Of a stretch of 30,185 nucleotides of DNA, positions 1-7,992 are shown one piece after another. A program made the position numbers and the translations under genes. Under the pieces are notes generated by a model. It did no database searches and was not told the DNA's origin. It saw only the letters and a program-made list of their open reading frames with translations. The stretch spans positions 1 to 30,185 of the IMG/VR virus record IMGVR_UViG_3300035698_000901. One strand, 5' to 3'. Source of the DNA: a virus. Position 1 is the stretch's first letter; each line of letters starts with the position of its first letter.

Positions 1-663
1 AAAAGGAACAGGTTGATTATAAAGAGCAACCCAGCAGTTGCCAACGAAAACAGCAGCTACAACATCGTCAGTGAAATAATGCGTCTTATCAATTTGCGGT
101 TGTGAGTAAATGTACTCGCTCTCTGCACCTGCTGCATCAGAAAAAGAACCGGCATTACAGGTTTGGCGTTTACCGACCAATGGCACAGTAGAACCAGACG
201 ATAGCTTAAACCATCGAATCCAGCCAACACCGAGATTAGCTCTACGGCCTACCCATCTTTTATTGCCTTCATCGTCGCTTACTTGCCAGCTTTGTAAATA
301 ATCGCCGAGCGATAGCTCCTGACCGTCTCGGTAGTTTTCGTCTAAATTCCAAACGTCCGTATCGACTTCATTAACTTTTACATACTTATCTGTAAGCGTA
401 ACTGCCGCCCAATCGGTAGCGTCTACGGTTACATGGTGACAAGTGTATATTCCATCGCCCGTACCAAGTGATTGTATTTTGTATAATCTTAATGGTGGCC
501 TACTTCCAATTGGGTTAATACTGACACCTTGATTAGACTGCTTAACTGTAATCCCGCCACGGCCTACGATATTAGACATGCCGTTTACACGGTCAACCAG
601 AGCATTGAAATCTTTAGAAGATGGAATTACGCCGCTTTTTAGTTTTGGTATTCTTTTAAGCAT
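1..663 (-). CDS. Tail-region protein, cut by the left edge
   Basis: An open frame runs from an ATG at 661-663 to the left edge without a stop (221 codons visible). It starts two bases after the stop of the preceding tail gene, so it is co-translated with it. The visible part starts MLKRIPKLKSG, then a short helical stretch, then a glycine-rich segment (GRGGITVKQSNQG) and a beta-rich region full of Asp, Thr and Trp. The style of the N terminus and the position after the tape measure and one tail protein suggest a tail tip, baseplate or fibre-attachment protein. I do not recognise a specific family, and the C terminus is outside the window. Confidence 0.75.
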   Translation of the reverse strand, partial: MLKRIPKLKSGVIPSSKDFNALVDRVNGMSNIVGRGGITVKQSNQGVSINPIGSRPPLRLYKIQSLGTGDGIYTCHHVTVDATDWAAVTLTDKYVKVNEVDTDVWNLDENYRDGQELSLGDYLQSWQVSDDEGNKRWVGRRANLGVGWIRWFKLSSGSTVPLVGKRQTCNAGSFSDAAGAESEYIYSQPQIDKTHYFTDDVVAAVFVGNCWVALYNQPVPF

Positions 664-665
664 TA

Positions 666-1505
666 CTATCGACCACTCCTGTCATTTTCTGCCTCAGCAC
701 GCATACCAAAGAGTAATTCCTCAAAATCATATTTATAATACATTCCTGTCTCAATTCCATGCTGAACATTCCAGCCGTCGAAATTAAAAACAAAAGTAAA
801 ATCATACTGCCAGCAGTTGTATTTCAGTCTCGTTATCGGACACCCGGTAAATAACCATTTACCTATATCGTTTATATACGCAACATCGTCAATGCCATCG
901 CCGGTTTGAATATCAGTTGCTTGCAAGGTTTGGAAGTAAGTTTTCATCCATGTGTTTTCATTAACGCAGCCAAGGTTATCTAAAATACGCTTGACATAAA
1001 ACCTGCTCGCGTAGGCAGTAACAGAATAGACCATACGGCCTTTGTTTATGTATATAGTTGGAGCTACTGCGTCTGCTGTTAAAGTTGAATTAGCAGCCGC
1101 CCAAACAGTATTCCAATCCTTCCAGCCTTCTGCACCCTCCGTGTAAGAGTAATAATGTGTAGCGGCTTCTTCATCAACACCAATGTCGAGATTCTCTTCC
1201 CAACTATATACTTGATCTGGCACTTTACGCTCTCTCGGTAAGCCGTACTCGGTACTATATAAGGCCTCAATCTTCACATGCTCATTATCAACCGCAATCG
1301 TCTGAATGTCAGTAGCACGCAAGCTGTTGAATAAAACCGTATCACCAAACGCTTCAGTTGAATCTTCATGTAGAGATTGACCTATATATATATCGAAAGT
1401 ATGGTCGTCCCAGTCAGTCCAAAGACCATCAAAGACGCGTAGCATCGTAACGCCCTCAGCCGTTTCGTGCATTGTTCTCGATGCGAAGTTTTCAGTAATC
1501 GCCAT
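666..1505 (-). CDS. Putative tail protein after tape measure
   Basis: This 279-residue protein lies directly downstream of the tape measure gene, the place usually held by the distal tail protein or another tail-tip component. The composition is beta-rich with many aromatic residues and no signal peptide or membrane helix. Two segments repeat the phrase ATDIQT (near residues 65 and 196) inside similar contexts (SLRATDIQTIA and TLQATDIQTGD), hinting at two related halves that each describe a similar beta domain. No catalytic motif is visible. The function is inferred from gene order only; the alternative is a tail-associated receptor-binding adaptor. Confidence 0.65.
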   Translation of the reverse strand: MAITENFASRTMHETAEGVTMLRVFDGLWTDWDDHTFDIYIGQSLHEDSTEAFGDTVLFNSLRATDIQTIAVDNEHVKIEALYSTEYGLPRERKVPDQVYSWEENLDIGVDEEAATHYYSYTEGAEGWKDWNTVWAAANSTLTADAVAPTIYINKGRMVYSVTAYASRFYVKRILDNLGCVNENTWMKTYFQTLQATDIQTGDGIDDVAYINDIGKWLFTGCPITRLKYNCWQYDFTFVFNFDGWNVQHGIETGMYYKYDFEELLFGMRAEAENDRSGR

Positions 1506-1516
1506 TTGAATATCCC

Positions 1517-2830
1517 TTAGTTAGTATATTCGCCTATCATTTTTTCTCTCTCAATATGCCAAGCCTTCTGATAACCTCGTTGCGTTTCAAGTAGCCCTTG
1601 TATTTCGGCATCAGCACGCCGGTTTCTAATAGCATTTATACCTTTACCAACTCCGACACCTGCTAATGCCGCAACTCCGCCAGCCGCCGCAACTCCGCCA
1701 GCACCTACCGCAGCAGCAGCCGTAGCGACACCTTTCAACCCTTGTAGTGTTGACACGACCTGAGCTGCACCACCCAACGCAACAACAGTAGCTGCCAATG
1801 TCGCAAAGAATTTTGTTTTCGCAGATGCTTCCGCGAATCCCTTAGCTATCATCCTGCCGAGTTCCTCTGCTCGTGGTTTCAGTATTTCCAATACTACAAT
1901 AAAGGCTTTCTTTATGTCCATACCTAATTTCTTAAGCACCTCTAATGGCCCTTTATCGTTAAGTATTTCCCACAAATCCCTGAACCACCCTACAACTTTT
2001 TCAAGCTGAACAGCGACAATGGCCGCCCAATCTGCTATGTTTTGTTTGTTATCTACGAACCAAAACTTTAGCTGGTCTGCAACTTTTGTCACAACCGGCA
2101 AAAATTCGTTGCCTATATTTATCGCAGTGTCCTTGATTACGCTAAAAAGAGAACGAAAAACATTAGTAGTACTACCAAGCGTTCGGGCTAAATCACCTTG
2201 AGCATCTTTTGTTTGCCTTAGAATTAACCTAAATCTGAGCATTACTTTTTGCGTGTCAGATAAATTGTCACCTTCTTGGATTAACCCCTCATTTAGCGCG
2301 AACGTCTTAACTGTTGTTTCGTTTATTAAAATACCAAGTCTTTTAAGTGGCTCAATTTCACCTGTAATTCCAGACTGTAATTTTAAAAACGCTTCCTCTG
2401 GTTTGAGATTATAAAAACTTGCCATATCAAGACTAAGCTGTGTTAATGCCTGGGACATTCCGGTAGATTCTTCAGCACCAAAACCCATCGCTTTAAGCAT
2501 AACATTAAAAGTAGATACAAACTTTCTTACCTCAAACGCATTAAGCCCAAGTGCCTTAGATATTTCCTCCGACCATTCCCTTGTAGAGTCAGCCATATTA
2601 CCCATAGAAACTTCAAATAGGTTTTCCGATTCCTGAGCATCCATCGCCATCTTAATAGAAGCAATACCGATTCCAATCAAAGCGGCAGCTATTACCTTGG
2701 CCGCGGTCTTGACACGCCTTGCAATTCCAGCCATGGCAGACTTAACAAGACCAAACGCCTTTTTTAACCCTGCCTTTAACGGTTTAAGGTTGGCGCGTAT
2801 ATTTACTTTTGCTTCACCGAGTGTAGACAT
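1517..2830 (-). CDS. Tail tape measure protein
   Basis: The tape measure protein fills the tail tube during assembly and sets tail length. Evidence: 437 residues, strongly alpha-helical, a basic N terminus, a hydrophobic stretch near residues 46-62 (AAKVIAAALIGIGIASIK), a conserved tape-measure-like segment around residues 70-180 (AQESENLFEVSMGNMAD, then the LKPEEAFLKLQSGITGE region), and a second long Ala/Gly/Val-rich hydrophobic region near residues 343-405. It follows the chaperone pair, as expected. The ATG overlaps the stop of the upstream frame by one base. Its length is small for a siphovirus, so the tail is probably short; a split tape measure is possible, but the next gene does not resemble one. 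Confidence 0.88.
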   Translation of the reverse strand: MSTLGEAKVNIRANLKPLKAGLKKAFGLVKSAMAGIARRVKTAAKVIAAALIGIGIASIKMAMDAQESENLFEVSMGNMADSTREWSEEISKALGLNAFEVRKFVSTFNVMLKAMGFGAEESTGMSQALTQLSLDMASFYNLKPEEAFLKLQSGITGEIEPLKRLGILINETTVKTFALNEGLIQEGDNLSDTQKVMLRFRLILRQTKDAQGDLARTLGSTTNVFRSLFSVIKDTAINIGNEFLPVVTKVADQLKFWFVDNKQNIADWAAIVAVQLEKVVGWFRDLWEILNDKGPLEVLKKLGMDIKKAFIVVLEILKPRAEELGRMIAKGFAEASAKTKFFATLAATVVALGGAAQVVSTLQGLKGVATAAAAVGAGGVAAAGGVAALAGVGVGKGINAIRNRRADAEIQGLLETQRGYQKAWHIEREKMIGEYTN

Positions 2831-3045
2831 TATTTAGATTCCTTTTTCTTTCTAATAGCCGGATCAAATCTTGCTTGATTTATCATTTTTTCCTTTGTGA
2901 GTTTCTCGCTCTCGCCATCGCTGCCGTTTTCCATCTTCAAGATTTTACCAAGCTCTTTCATAAATATACTAAACTGCTTCAATGTCAATTCTCTGACATC
3001 GCTTAACGTCCAGCCATAGTATTTACAGAGTACGGCGACTGACAT
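2830..3045 (-). CDS. Tail assembly chaperone, T-like frameshift extension
   Basis: This frame encodes 71 residues from an ATG at 3043-3045, but it is continuously open upstream to the A-run at 3095-3103 in the -1 frame relative to the preceding gene. It is therefore most likely made mainly as the C-terminal part of a gpG-T fusion of about 217 residues, as in phage lambda and many siphoviruses. The segment with YYGWTLSDVRELTLKQ is typical of T-domain proteins that contact the tape measure. The rest is charged and helical. The tape measure gene begins at its stop codon. Independent translation from the ATG is possible, since a GGAG precedes it closely. Confidence 0.72.
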   Translation of the reverse strand: MSVAVLCKYYGWTLSDVRELTLKQFSIFMKELGKILKMENGSDGESEKLTKEKMINQARFDPAIRKKKESK

Positions 3046-3053
3046 ACTCCAGC

Positions 3054-3482
3054 TTATTTCTTCTTCTTTTTTACCGGCTGTCTCTGACGTTTCGTTTTTT
3101 TTTCAAACCCAGACATTAGCTTTGTAATAATATCACCAACGTCTGCAAGGCCAATCATATCGCCAACTTCTTCAATAGTCATATTCGGGCTGTAAGCAAC
3201 TAAAGACTTCCAGAGCAAGTACCTTGCCCCTGTAGCGGTTGCTGCTGCGTCCATTACGGCATCATCACTTAGCGGAGCAGATAGTTTGTCGAATATCTCA
3301 GTTGGAATGTTATCGCCGTAAACTTCTTTTGCAGTTGAAAGCAAATCTGCTCTGTGTTTCTGCTGGATATGATTTTGGAAATCAGCCCAATCACCAAGCG
3401 TAATCTGCCCGCCTTTGTAATTCTTTCCGTTAAGATTAAACGTGATAGAGCCACCGCCTAAAGTGTCAGCTAAATTAGCCAT
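3054..3482 (-). CDS. Tail assembly chaperone, G-like
   Basis: This 142-residue protein sits between the tail tube genes and the tape measure, the conserved place of the first tail assembly chaperone. Residues 1-120 look like a compact helical domain with two glycine-rich strands at the start. The C terminus is an unusual basic tail (KKTKRQRQPVKKKKK) that begins at the slippery A-run and is replaced when the ribosome shifts to -1. The chaperone pair coats the tape measure before tube polymerisation and is absent from the mature virion in known phages. The assignment rests on position, size and the frameshift signal rather than on strong sequence similarity that I can see. Confidence 0.75.
   Translation of the reverse strand: MANLADTLGGGSITFNLNGKNYKGGQITLGDWADFQNHIQQKHRADLLSTAKEVYGDNIPTEIFDKLSAPLSDDAVMDAAATATGARYLLWKSLVAYSPNMTIEEVGDMIGLADVGDIITKLMSGFEKKTKRQRQPVKKKKK
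3095..3104 (-). promoter_or_regulatory. Programmed -1 ribosomal frameshift site
   Basis: On the minus strand the G-like gene reads GAA AAA AAA ACG. This contains a nine-A run and the heptamer A AAA AAA in correct phase for tandem -1 slippage. The -1 frame downstream has no stop codon and runs straight into the T-like frame, giving AsnGluThrSerGlu and so on after the shift. The upstream frame terminates only 14 codons later. This is the standard layout of tail chaperone frameshifting; the shift efficiency and any stimulatory structure cannot be judged here. Confidence 0.75.
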
Positions 3483-3509
3483 GATAAAGTTCCCTTCTTT
3501 TTTAATTTA

Positions 3510-3929
3510 TTATGCTGGTGCGTCTGTTTGGATTGTTACTGCATCGGTAAATATGAAGCTGTATGTAATAGTCTCTACATCGTTTATATCAACACTCAAC
3601 TCCCAGCCTGTAACTTTTGCCTCTCCTTCGTAGTAGCCATTGGCGACCGTCTCCTTAGTTCTGTACAGTCTTAATGTGTCCTCATCATTTTGAATGTTAA
3701 TCTGTACGTCAGCCGCCGCCACATACAAACAAGTGACCGTAGCTGTACCATGCTTAATACCTGCAACTCTGGTCTTGCCGTTATTAGTAGCGTGCATTTC
3801 GGTAGTTTCAGCCATGTCAGCGGTAAGGTCAACCGTCCAACCTCTGACTGACGCAAATGTAACAAGCGTGCCACCAAGTCCAAACGTAGCACCGCCTACT
3901 TTCCCGTGAATAGGGTCTCCTGCTGCCAT
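3510..3929 (-). CDS. Tail tube protein, copy 2
   Basis: This 139-residue beta-rich protein is probably a major tail tube subunit, which stacks in hexameric rings around the tape measure. Its segment WTVDLTADMAETTEM matches WSLTTSVDMAEITEM in the upstream neighbour at almost the same distance from the start, so the two are paralogues. It ends with a strand-rich region (ETITYSFIFTDAVTIQ) typical of tube proteins. It lies between the tail terminator and the chaperone pair. Either this or the neighbour could be the bulk tube protein; the other may form a special ring or decoration. Confidence 0.7.
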   Translation of the reverse strand: MAAGDPIHGKVGGATFGLGGTLVTFASVRGWTVDLTADMAETTEMHATNNGKTRVAGIKHGTATVTCLYVAAADVQINIQNDEDTLRLYRTKETVANGYYEGEAKVTGWELSVDINDVETITYSFIFTDAVTIQTDAPA

Positions 3930-3964
3930 GATAATATCTCCTGAAATCTAAAGTTTTATTTTAT

Positions 3965-4330
3965 TTAAGACCAAGCTAATCCGTCAACGTCATTGCCAAC
4001 AAACGTATAACTTATCGTGCCAACTTCACTGTAGCTTTGCGTTTCATTTATGCCGGTACAAAACGCCGTACCTGTAAATTGGTTTGTCTGGTCAACTTCG
4101 AATACAAGAGGATTAGAAGTACCAAGTAACGCCGCGGTATCGCAACCAATCCCATTTTGGCCATTAGCAGTTGCTGCGAAATCTATTAGTCCGTAAACCG
4201 AATTGCCCCATGTATCGCCCATTTCTGTAATCTCTGCCATATCAACCGAGGTCGTCAAAGACCAGTTTTGTAAATTGATTAAGTCTGAACCAAACTTAAC
4301 CATTGCCTCTTTACCATGATAAAAAGCCAT
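3965..4330 (-). CDS. Tail tube protein, copy 1
   Basis: This 121-residue beta-rich protein is paralogous to the following gene. The shared block begins near residue 20 with NWSLTTSVDMAEITEM, and both proteins end with a similar hairpin (GTISYTFVGND here, ETITYSFIFTD there). The Shine-Dalgarno GGAG lies just before the ATG. Gene order after the tail terminator strongly supports a tail tube role. The two copies have diverged beyond simple recent duplication. A two-component tube, or one tube and one tail-adaptor ring, are both possible. Confidence 0.7.
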   Translation of the reverse strand: MAFYHGKEAMVKFGSDLINLQNWSLTTSVDMAEITEMGDTWGNSVYGLIDFAATANGQNGIGCDTAALLGTSNPLVFEVDQTNQFTGTAFCTGINETQSYSEVGTISYTFVGNDVDGLAWS

Positions 4331-4344
4331 CTCATTATCTCCTA

Positions 4345-4764
4345 TTAAGCATGTTTGAAAGTTACTTCGTATATTGACGTTATCTGCCAGACTTCATCGA
4401 CGAAGCCGACATTTGTTGTACTTAATCTTGCCATTGCTATATGCGTTGCAGACGTATAGGTGAGCGTACACCAATCATATAGTGCGGTTAGCTTATCGAG
4501 TATATTTGCAGCCTCTACGCCGCCGTCATCGGCCTTGCTGTAGATGTTAAATTGTATATCAACCCTCTCGATACGATCTGATTGACCGCCCATATAATCA
4601 TCAGGTGTTGAGCCTTCCCAATTGTAGACGATGTAAGGCTCTGACGTTCCAGACTGAGCTTGTACCAGGAACAAACCGCCGGTATTAACAGTCCGCAAAG
4701 CTAAACCGTCAGCGGCACCGCCTGAATACAAATCGTATATAGCTTTTCCAACCTCGGCCAACAT
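4345..4764 (-). CDS. Tail terminator / completion protein
   Basis: This 139-residue protein has the form of DUF3168-like tail completion proteins: an N-terminal helix (MLAEVGKAIYDLYSGG), strands containing PYIVYNWEG, a conserved-looking segment around RVDIQFNIYSK, a helix (AANILDKLTALYDW), and a final strand (WQITSIYEVTFKHA). Such proteins cap the tail tube and join it to the neck. The ATG shares one base with the stop of the gp10-like gene (4764). Its place between the neck protein and the tail tube genes fits this role well. Confidence 0.72.
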   Translation of the reverse strand: MLAEVGKAIYDLYSGGAADGLALRTVNTGGLFLVQAQSGTSEPYIVYNWEGSTPDDYMGGQSDRIERVDIQFNIYSKADDGGVEAANILDKLTALYDWCTLTYTSATHIAMARLSTTNVGFVDEVWQITSIYEVTFKHA

Positions 4765-5231
4765 TAGCTGTTTTCCTTCTTGAACAGTCTAAGTATTTTT
4801 CTATTTAATTTCCTCAATGCAGGTCGCAAGAACGGTCTTGGTGCCATATTCTTTGTTCCGAGTTCTAAATAAAGACCATATTGTACGTTCGTTCTTATTC
4901 CAGCGGCAGTTGCTTTTTTAGTTGGTTTCATAGGATTTAGTACCCCTACGAATCCTGAAATTTGTGATGCCCTGTGGCGTATTTTTGATGCGATAGAGTT
5001 TTTCAACATACCATTATCTATATTAGGTACAAAACCCGGTGCTGACGGTCTATGGAAACTATTTTTCCCTCTTTTCGTCTTTACATCCATTCTACTCGCA
5101 CCAGTTCCAAAGCTTTTTTTGACTTCACGCTCAACCATAAACGTAGCTTTTTTCATAGCTTTCACGTTATGTTTTGTTGCTTCATCGAAAAACTGTTTAC
5201 CGAACCAAGTTATTTTGTAATCCTGAGCCAT
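4764..5231 (-). CDS. HK97 gp10-like neck protein
   Basis: This 155-residue basic protein resembles the HK97 gp10 family of head-tail joining components. Indicative parts are the N-terminal helix with KKATFMVEREVKKSFG, the central NGMLKNSIASKI segment, and the C-terminal YGLYLELGTKNMAPRPFLRPAL, where the ELGT-x-x-x-xRPFLRPA motif is the family hallmark. I chose the ATG at 5229-5231 (MAQDYK) because it overlaps the stop of the head closure gene in a TAATG junction with an AAAGG upstream; an upstream in-frame start would overlap that gene by a further 18 bases. Confidence 0.85.
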   Translation of the reverse strand: MAQDYKITWFGKQFFDEATKHNVKAMKKATFMVEREVKKSFGTGASRMDVKTKRGKNSFHRPSAPGFVPNIDNGMLKNSIASKIRHRASQISGFVGVLNPMKPTKKATAAGIRTNVQYGLYLELGTKNMAPRPFLRPALRKLNRKILRLFKKENS

Positions 5232-5560
5232 TAAGTAACCTTTGTGCAATCAATTTGTAGAACCTTGCCTTTACCAGCGACATCATAAACACTATCAACC
5301 TCGAACTTACCACTGTCGTAAACAATCCTGTCGCTTACAGTAATAGCGTTATTGGTGGTGTTTGCTTCAAAGTAGAACCTGTATATAGTCCGCTCTGCCG
5401 CTTTATTATATTCATCCATGAATCTGACGGTCTTTTGTTTGAATGAGCATGGTGCAGACGTGATCCGGGTAGCATAGGTCTTAATAACGCCACCCATAGC
5501 AGACTTCGTATCAGTTACGCTCTGAACTAAACATGTCAAATCTAATATGCTACCCAACAT
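5231..5560 (-). CDS. Head closure / head-tail adaptor protein
   Basis: This 109-residue, mostly beta protein has the size and layout of SPP1 gp16 / phage head-tail joining proteins that close the connector after packaging. The middle segment with KTYATRITSAPCSFKQK and the end with SGKFEVDSVYDV resemble the small beta-barrel of this family. The ATG at 5558-5560 lies inside the last codons of the connector gene, giving an 11-base overlap. The gp10-like gene starts at its stop codon. Assignment comes from family-like pattern plus exact gene order. Confidence 0.72.
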   Translation of the reverse strand: MLGSILDLTCLVQSVTDTKSAMGGVIKTYATRITSAPCSFKQKTVRFMDEYNKAAERTIYRFYFEANTTNNAITVSDRIVYDSGKFEVDSVYDVAGKGKVLQIDCTKVT

Positions 5561-6683
5561 AATCAAGATTCCTGTATGGTTTAAGTCTATTTTTTATCGT
5601 ATCAGACATTGTAAACTCTGTAGCACCTGCCAGCTTGTACGAATAATCGCCGAGCTTTTCACTCTCAACAGAGAAGTCTTTTGACCGTCTATCGAATATA
5701 TCTTTTACCAATTCAATGCAAGCCTGCTCAATATCTCCAGGAATATCGGAATAACCTGCCGTATATTTAACTATAATGTTTGCAGTCCCGCGTGAAACAG
5801 CAGCATCAAGTGTAATCACCCCGGTTTCTAAGTCGGAGTTGTAATATTCAAGCGGTTCCTCTGGCACTGAAAAATAAGCATAACTATCCAGCGATTCTCT
5901 TTTGCCAGCAGGTATCAACTCAATAGGGCTGTAGTTGTCATACGCCGTGCTTTGTGTTGCAGCCGTCCAACCAGTCCCTAAAGCGTTTATCGCAGTCACG
6001 AGAGCCGACAGCGTAGCGTAAGCGGACAATGTAAGTGTGGTTGCACCATCGTTATCGCCGCCGTAAACTTCCAGCTTCATTGTTGGGGCTATCAGCGTGC
6101 TATCCTCGACACTAACCGCCGCCCGGTAAGCGTCGGAATTGACGTTAATAATACTCAAAGCGTCTTGCTTTCCGATAGATACAAAGTCGATATCAGTTAC
6201 CGGGTATTCGTTTAATGCAATAATACCAGTACCATCGCCGTTGTATTCCTCACGGAATGTTTCACTTATCAGTTTGCGATTGCAATACACCTGAATCTCT
6301 TTCGTTGCCCTCAATAGTAAGTCGTCAATAAGGGTATCGTTGGTTGTAACCATTATTCCTGCATAGGTTTTATAATCTGCTCGGCTTGCCAGCGTGTTCG
6401 TTGTAGTTGTTGCGTCTAATATATGCTCGTCCCAATAAGTAACACCACTATAAACCCATTCAACCCAATATGTATAAACCAAACCATCAGCAGGAGCCGG
6501 AAACGAATAACTCCATTGCCCGTCGGAGTCCTCAGACATCACTTGACCGTCAACAACTACCACTACATCGGTATCGTTACGCTTCACGCCATATGTGCTT
6601 GTGGTATCAGATAACTTTACATCGGTAACGGCAATGTATGCACCGTCAACTTGGAAAGTTTCATTTAATGTAATTGTACTCAT
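5550..6683 (-). CDS. Head-tail connector (gp6/gp15-like) with extra domains
   Basis: The protein has 377 residues, far longer than the roughly 100-residue gp6/gp15 connectors. Residues about 1-95 form a beta-rich, Ig-like extra domain (DVVVVVDGQVMSEDSDG, VYTYWVEWVYSG). From about residue 100 the helical connector pattern begins (RADYKTYAGI, LIDDLLLRATKEIQVYCNR). A beta insert rich in Thr and Leu follows near residues 180-260 (MKLEVYGGDNDGATTL). The connector fold returns at the end with IEQACIELVKDIFDRR. The connector ring sits under the portal and receives the closure protein, which is the next gene. The N-terminal domain may project from the neck as a decoration or whisker. Confidence 0.78.
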   Translation of the reverse strand: MSTITLNETFQVDGAYIAVTDVKLSDTTSTYGVKRNDTDVVVVVDGQVMSEDSDGQWSYSFPAPADGLVYTYWVEWVYSGVTYWDEHILDATTTTNTLASRADYKTYAGIMVTTNDTLIDDLLLRATKEIQVYCNRKLISETFREEYNGDGTGIIALNEYPVTDIDFVSIGKQDALSIINVNSDAYRAAVSVEDSTLIAPTMKLEVYGGDNDGATTLTLSAYATLSALVTAINALGTGWTAATQSTAYDNYSPIELIPAGKRESLDSYAYFSVPEEPLEYYNSDLETGVITLDAAVSRGTANIIVKYTAGYSDIPGDIEQACIELVKDIFDRRSKDFSVESEKLGDYSYKLAGATEFTMSDTIKNRLKPYRNLDYVG

Positions 6684-6692
6684 ATTGGCCTC

Positions 6693-7580
6693 TTAATTTA
6701 CAGTTGAATCGCTACCCCTATCAATTCCTGGCTTAGGTACATCCGTTCCATTAGCAACACCCGTCGCAGTTGATTCTGATTCACTTGATCTTGTAACGTC
6801 TGGATTGTTTATTGTTATACCGCTTTGCCTGTTTATTTCGCCCTCTGCGTACTCACGATCTGAGCCAGAATAAACGGTAATACCAGACGACCTGCTAAAC
6901 GAAACACTACCACCAGCAGGGCCAAGTTCTAAAGCATGAGTTGTGAATTGTCTCACACCAGCATCGTCAGCCGTTGTTTCCCAAAGATGGTCTAATTTAC
7001 TGCCGTCAGTTTCCATCGCAGTAACAACAGCCGCGGCGGTAGCCCTTGTGCTTATTGCCGCATTAAGGTAATCAATGATAAGTTTACCCATAGTTGAAGC
7101 GGTTACAACCGCCGCCGTCAACTGATGCCAAATTGCAAGAATGCCCGCTGTTGATAAACTGAATCCTGTTTTATCTGATACTGTTACTGACGTTGCTGTT
7201 GTCCAATTTCCTTGATTAGTTTGTAGTTCGCCTGTGTCCTCTAATATCAAAGCAATATCAGCCGAATTATCTCTTACCGTTACCTCTGCTGTGCCATCCC
7301 AGTCAATTAACGCTATACCTATTTTCGTATCGCTACTATTAAAATGTTCTAACTTGTAAACATTAGCGGCAAAGCCGTCACTTTCAGCATCAAAATCGGC
7401 AACATATAAACCGCCACCATCACCGTTTTCACTGGTAGTAACTTTGTACGTCGCCAAATTCGCCGTTGCCCAATTCTCGAACGCATTGCTTGTATGATTA
7501 TAAACCTGCCCTGCGAACCGTTTAACGGCGTAAGTGTTAGCTAAACTCGGAACATTGCTAAATTGTATTTCATTAGCCAT
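6693..7580 (-). CDS. Putative neck or fibre structural protein
   Basis: This 295-residue protein is rich in Ala, Thr, Asp and Ser. The first half looks like a beta-sandwich (TYKVTTSENGDGGGLYVADF, then IALIDWDGTAEVTV). A helical middle part (TMGKLIIDYLNAAISTRA) resembles the short helix repeat found in many phage fibre- or neck-associated proteins. The C terminus is low-complexity (SSESESTATGVANGTD). It stands between small genes and the connector. I cannot name a family. Virion decoration or attachment of a fibre to the neck is inferred from context only. Confidence 0.6.
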   Translation of the reverse strand: MANEIQFSNVPSLANTYAVKRFAGQVYNHTSNAFENWATANLATYKVTTSENGDGGGLYVADFDAESDGFAANVYKLEHFNSSDTKIGIALIDWDGTAEVTVRDNSADIALILEDTGELQTNQGNWTTATSVTVSDKTGFSLSTAGILAIWHQLTAAVVTASTMGKLIIDYLNAAISTRATAAAVVTAMETDGSKLDHLWETTADDAGVRQFTTHALELGPAGGSVSFSRSSGITVYSGSDREYAEGEINRQSGITINNPDVTRSSESESTATGVANGTDVPKPGIDRGSDSTVN

Positions 7581-7587
7581 TACAGAC

Positions 7588-7770
7588 TCACTTATTCTTT
7601 TCTATTTCTGCGTATACGATTCTCATTTGCTGGTTGATTCTTTCCAGCGTATTCGCTACGTTCTCTCTATCGGCTTGAAGTTTGCCGTATTGCGCCCATA
7701 GAGCCTCAATCTTTGCCGTGTTGTCTTTCGCTACTTGCTCTTTCGCTGTCTTTTTTACGTCCTTGCTCAT
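7588..7770 (-). CDS. Small coiled-coil protein
   Basis: This 60-residue charged protein is predicted to be almost entirely helical. The central and C-terminal part (ALWAQYGKLQADRENVAN, then LERINQQMRIVYAEIEK) shows heptad-like spacing of hydrophobic residues. It has no cysteine and no membrane segment. The ATG overlaps the previous stop by four bases. It may be an assembly factor or a trimerising structural stub, but no function is recognisable. Confidence 0.6.
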   Translation of the reverse strand: MSKDVKKTAKEQVAKDNTAKIEALWAQYGKLQADRENVANTLERINQQMRIVYAEIEKNK

Positions 7771-7991
7771 GTTGCCTCCATAAAGTTTTCGTCTGTCGTT
7801 ACTGAAATATCTCTTTTAGCTACTTCGTATTCATACATGCGTACTAAGTCTGCAAGATAATGTTTCAGCATTGCCATCGTATGCTGTGCGTCCGTCAAGG
7901 CTGACTCCTCATCTTTCGGATGAAGCCAATTCAATGCAGAACCAAGCCTTACTTTGTTCTCGTCTGATATTGTTAGTATTATTTGTGCCAT
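7767..7991 (-). CDS. Small hypothetical phage protein
   Basis: This 74-residue protein is probably helical. I chose the ATG at 7989-7991 (MAQIILTISDENK) because GAGGCGG precedes it with normal spacing; a GTG five codons earlier lies within that ribosome site. The helix around ALTDAQHTMAMLKHYLADLV suggests a small oligomerising protein. It follows the fibre-like gene with a one-base gap and overlaps the coiled-coil gene, so the three form one translational unit. The function is unknown. Confidence 0.6.
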   Translation of the reverse strand: MAQIILTISDENKVRLGSALNWLHPKDEESALTDAQHTMAMLKHYLADLVRMYEYEVAKRDISVTTDENFMEAT

Positions 7992-7992
7992 T

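Noticed and set aside
1079-1270. Out-of-frame frames inside virion genes (for example 1079-1270, 3269-3454, 3671-3892, 11472-11669)
   Set aside because: They lie fully within well supported genes in another frame and lack ribosome sites.
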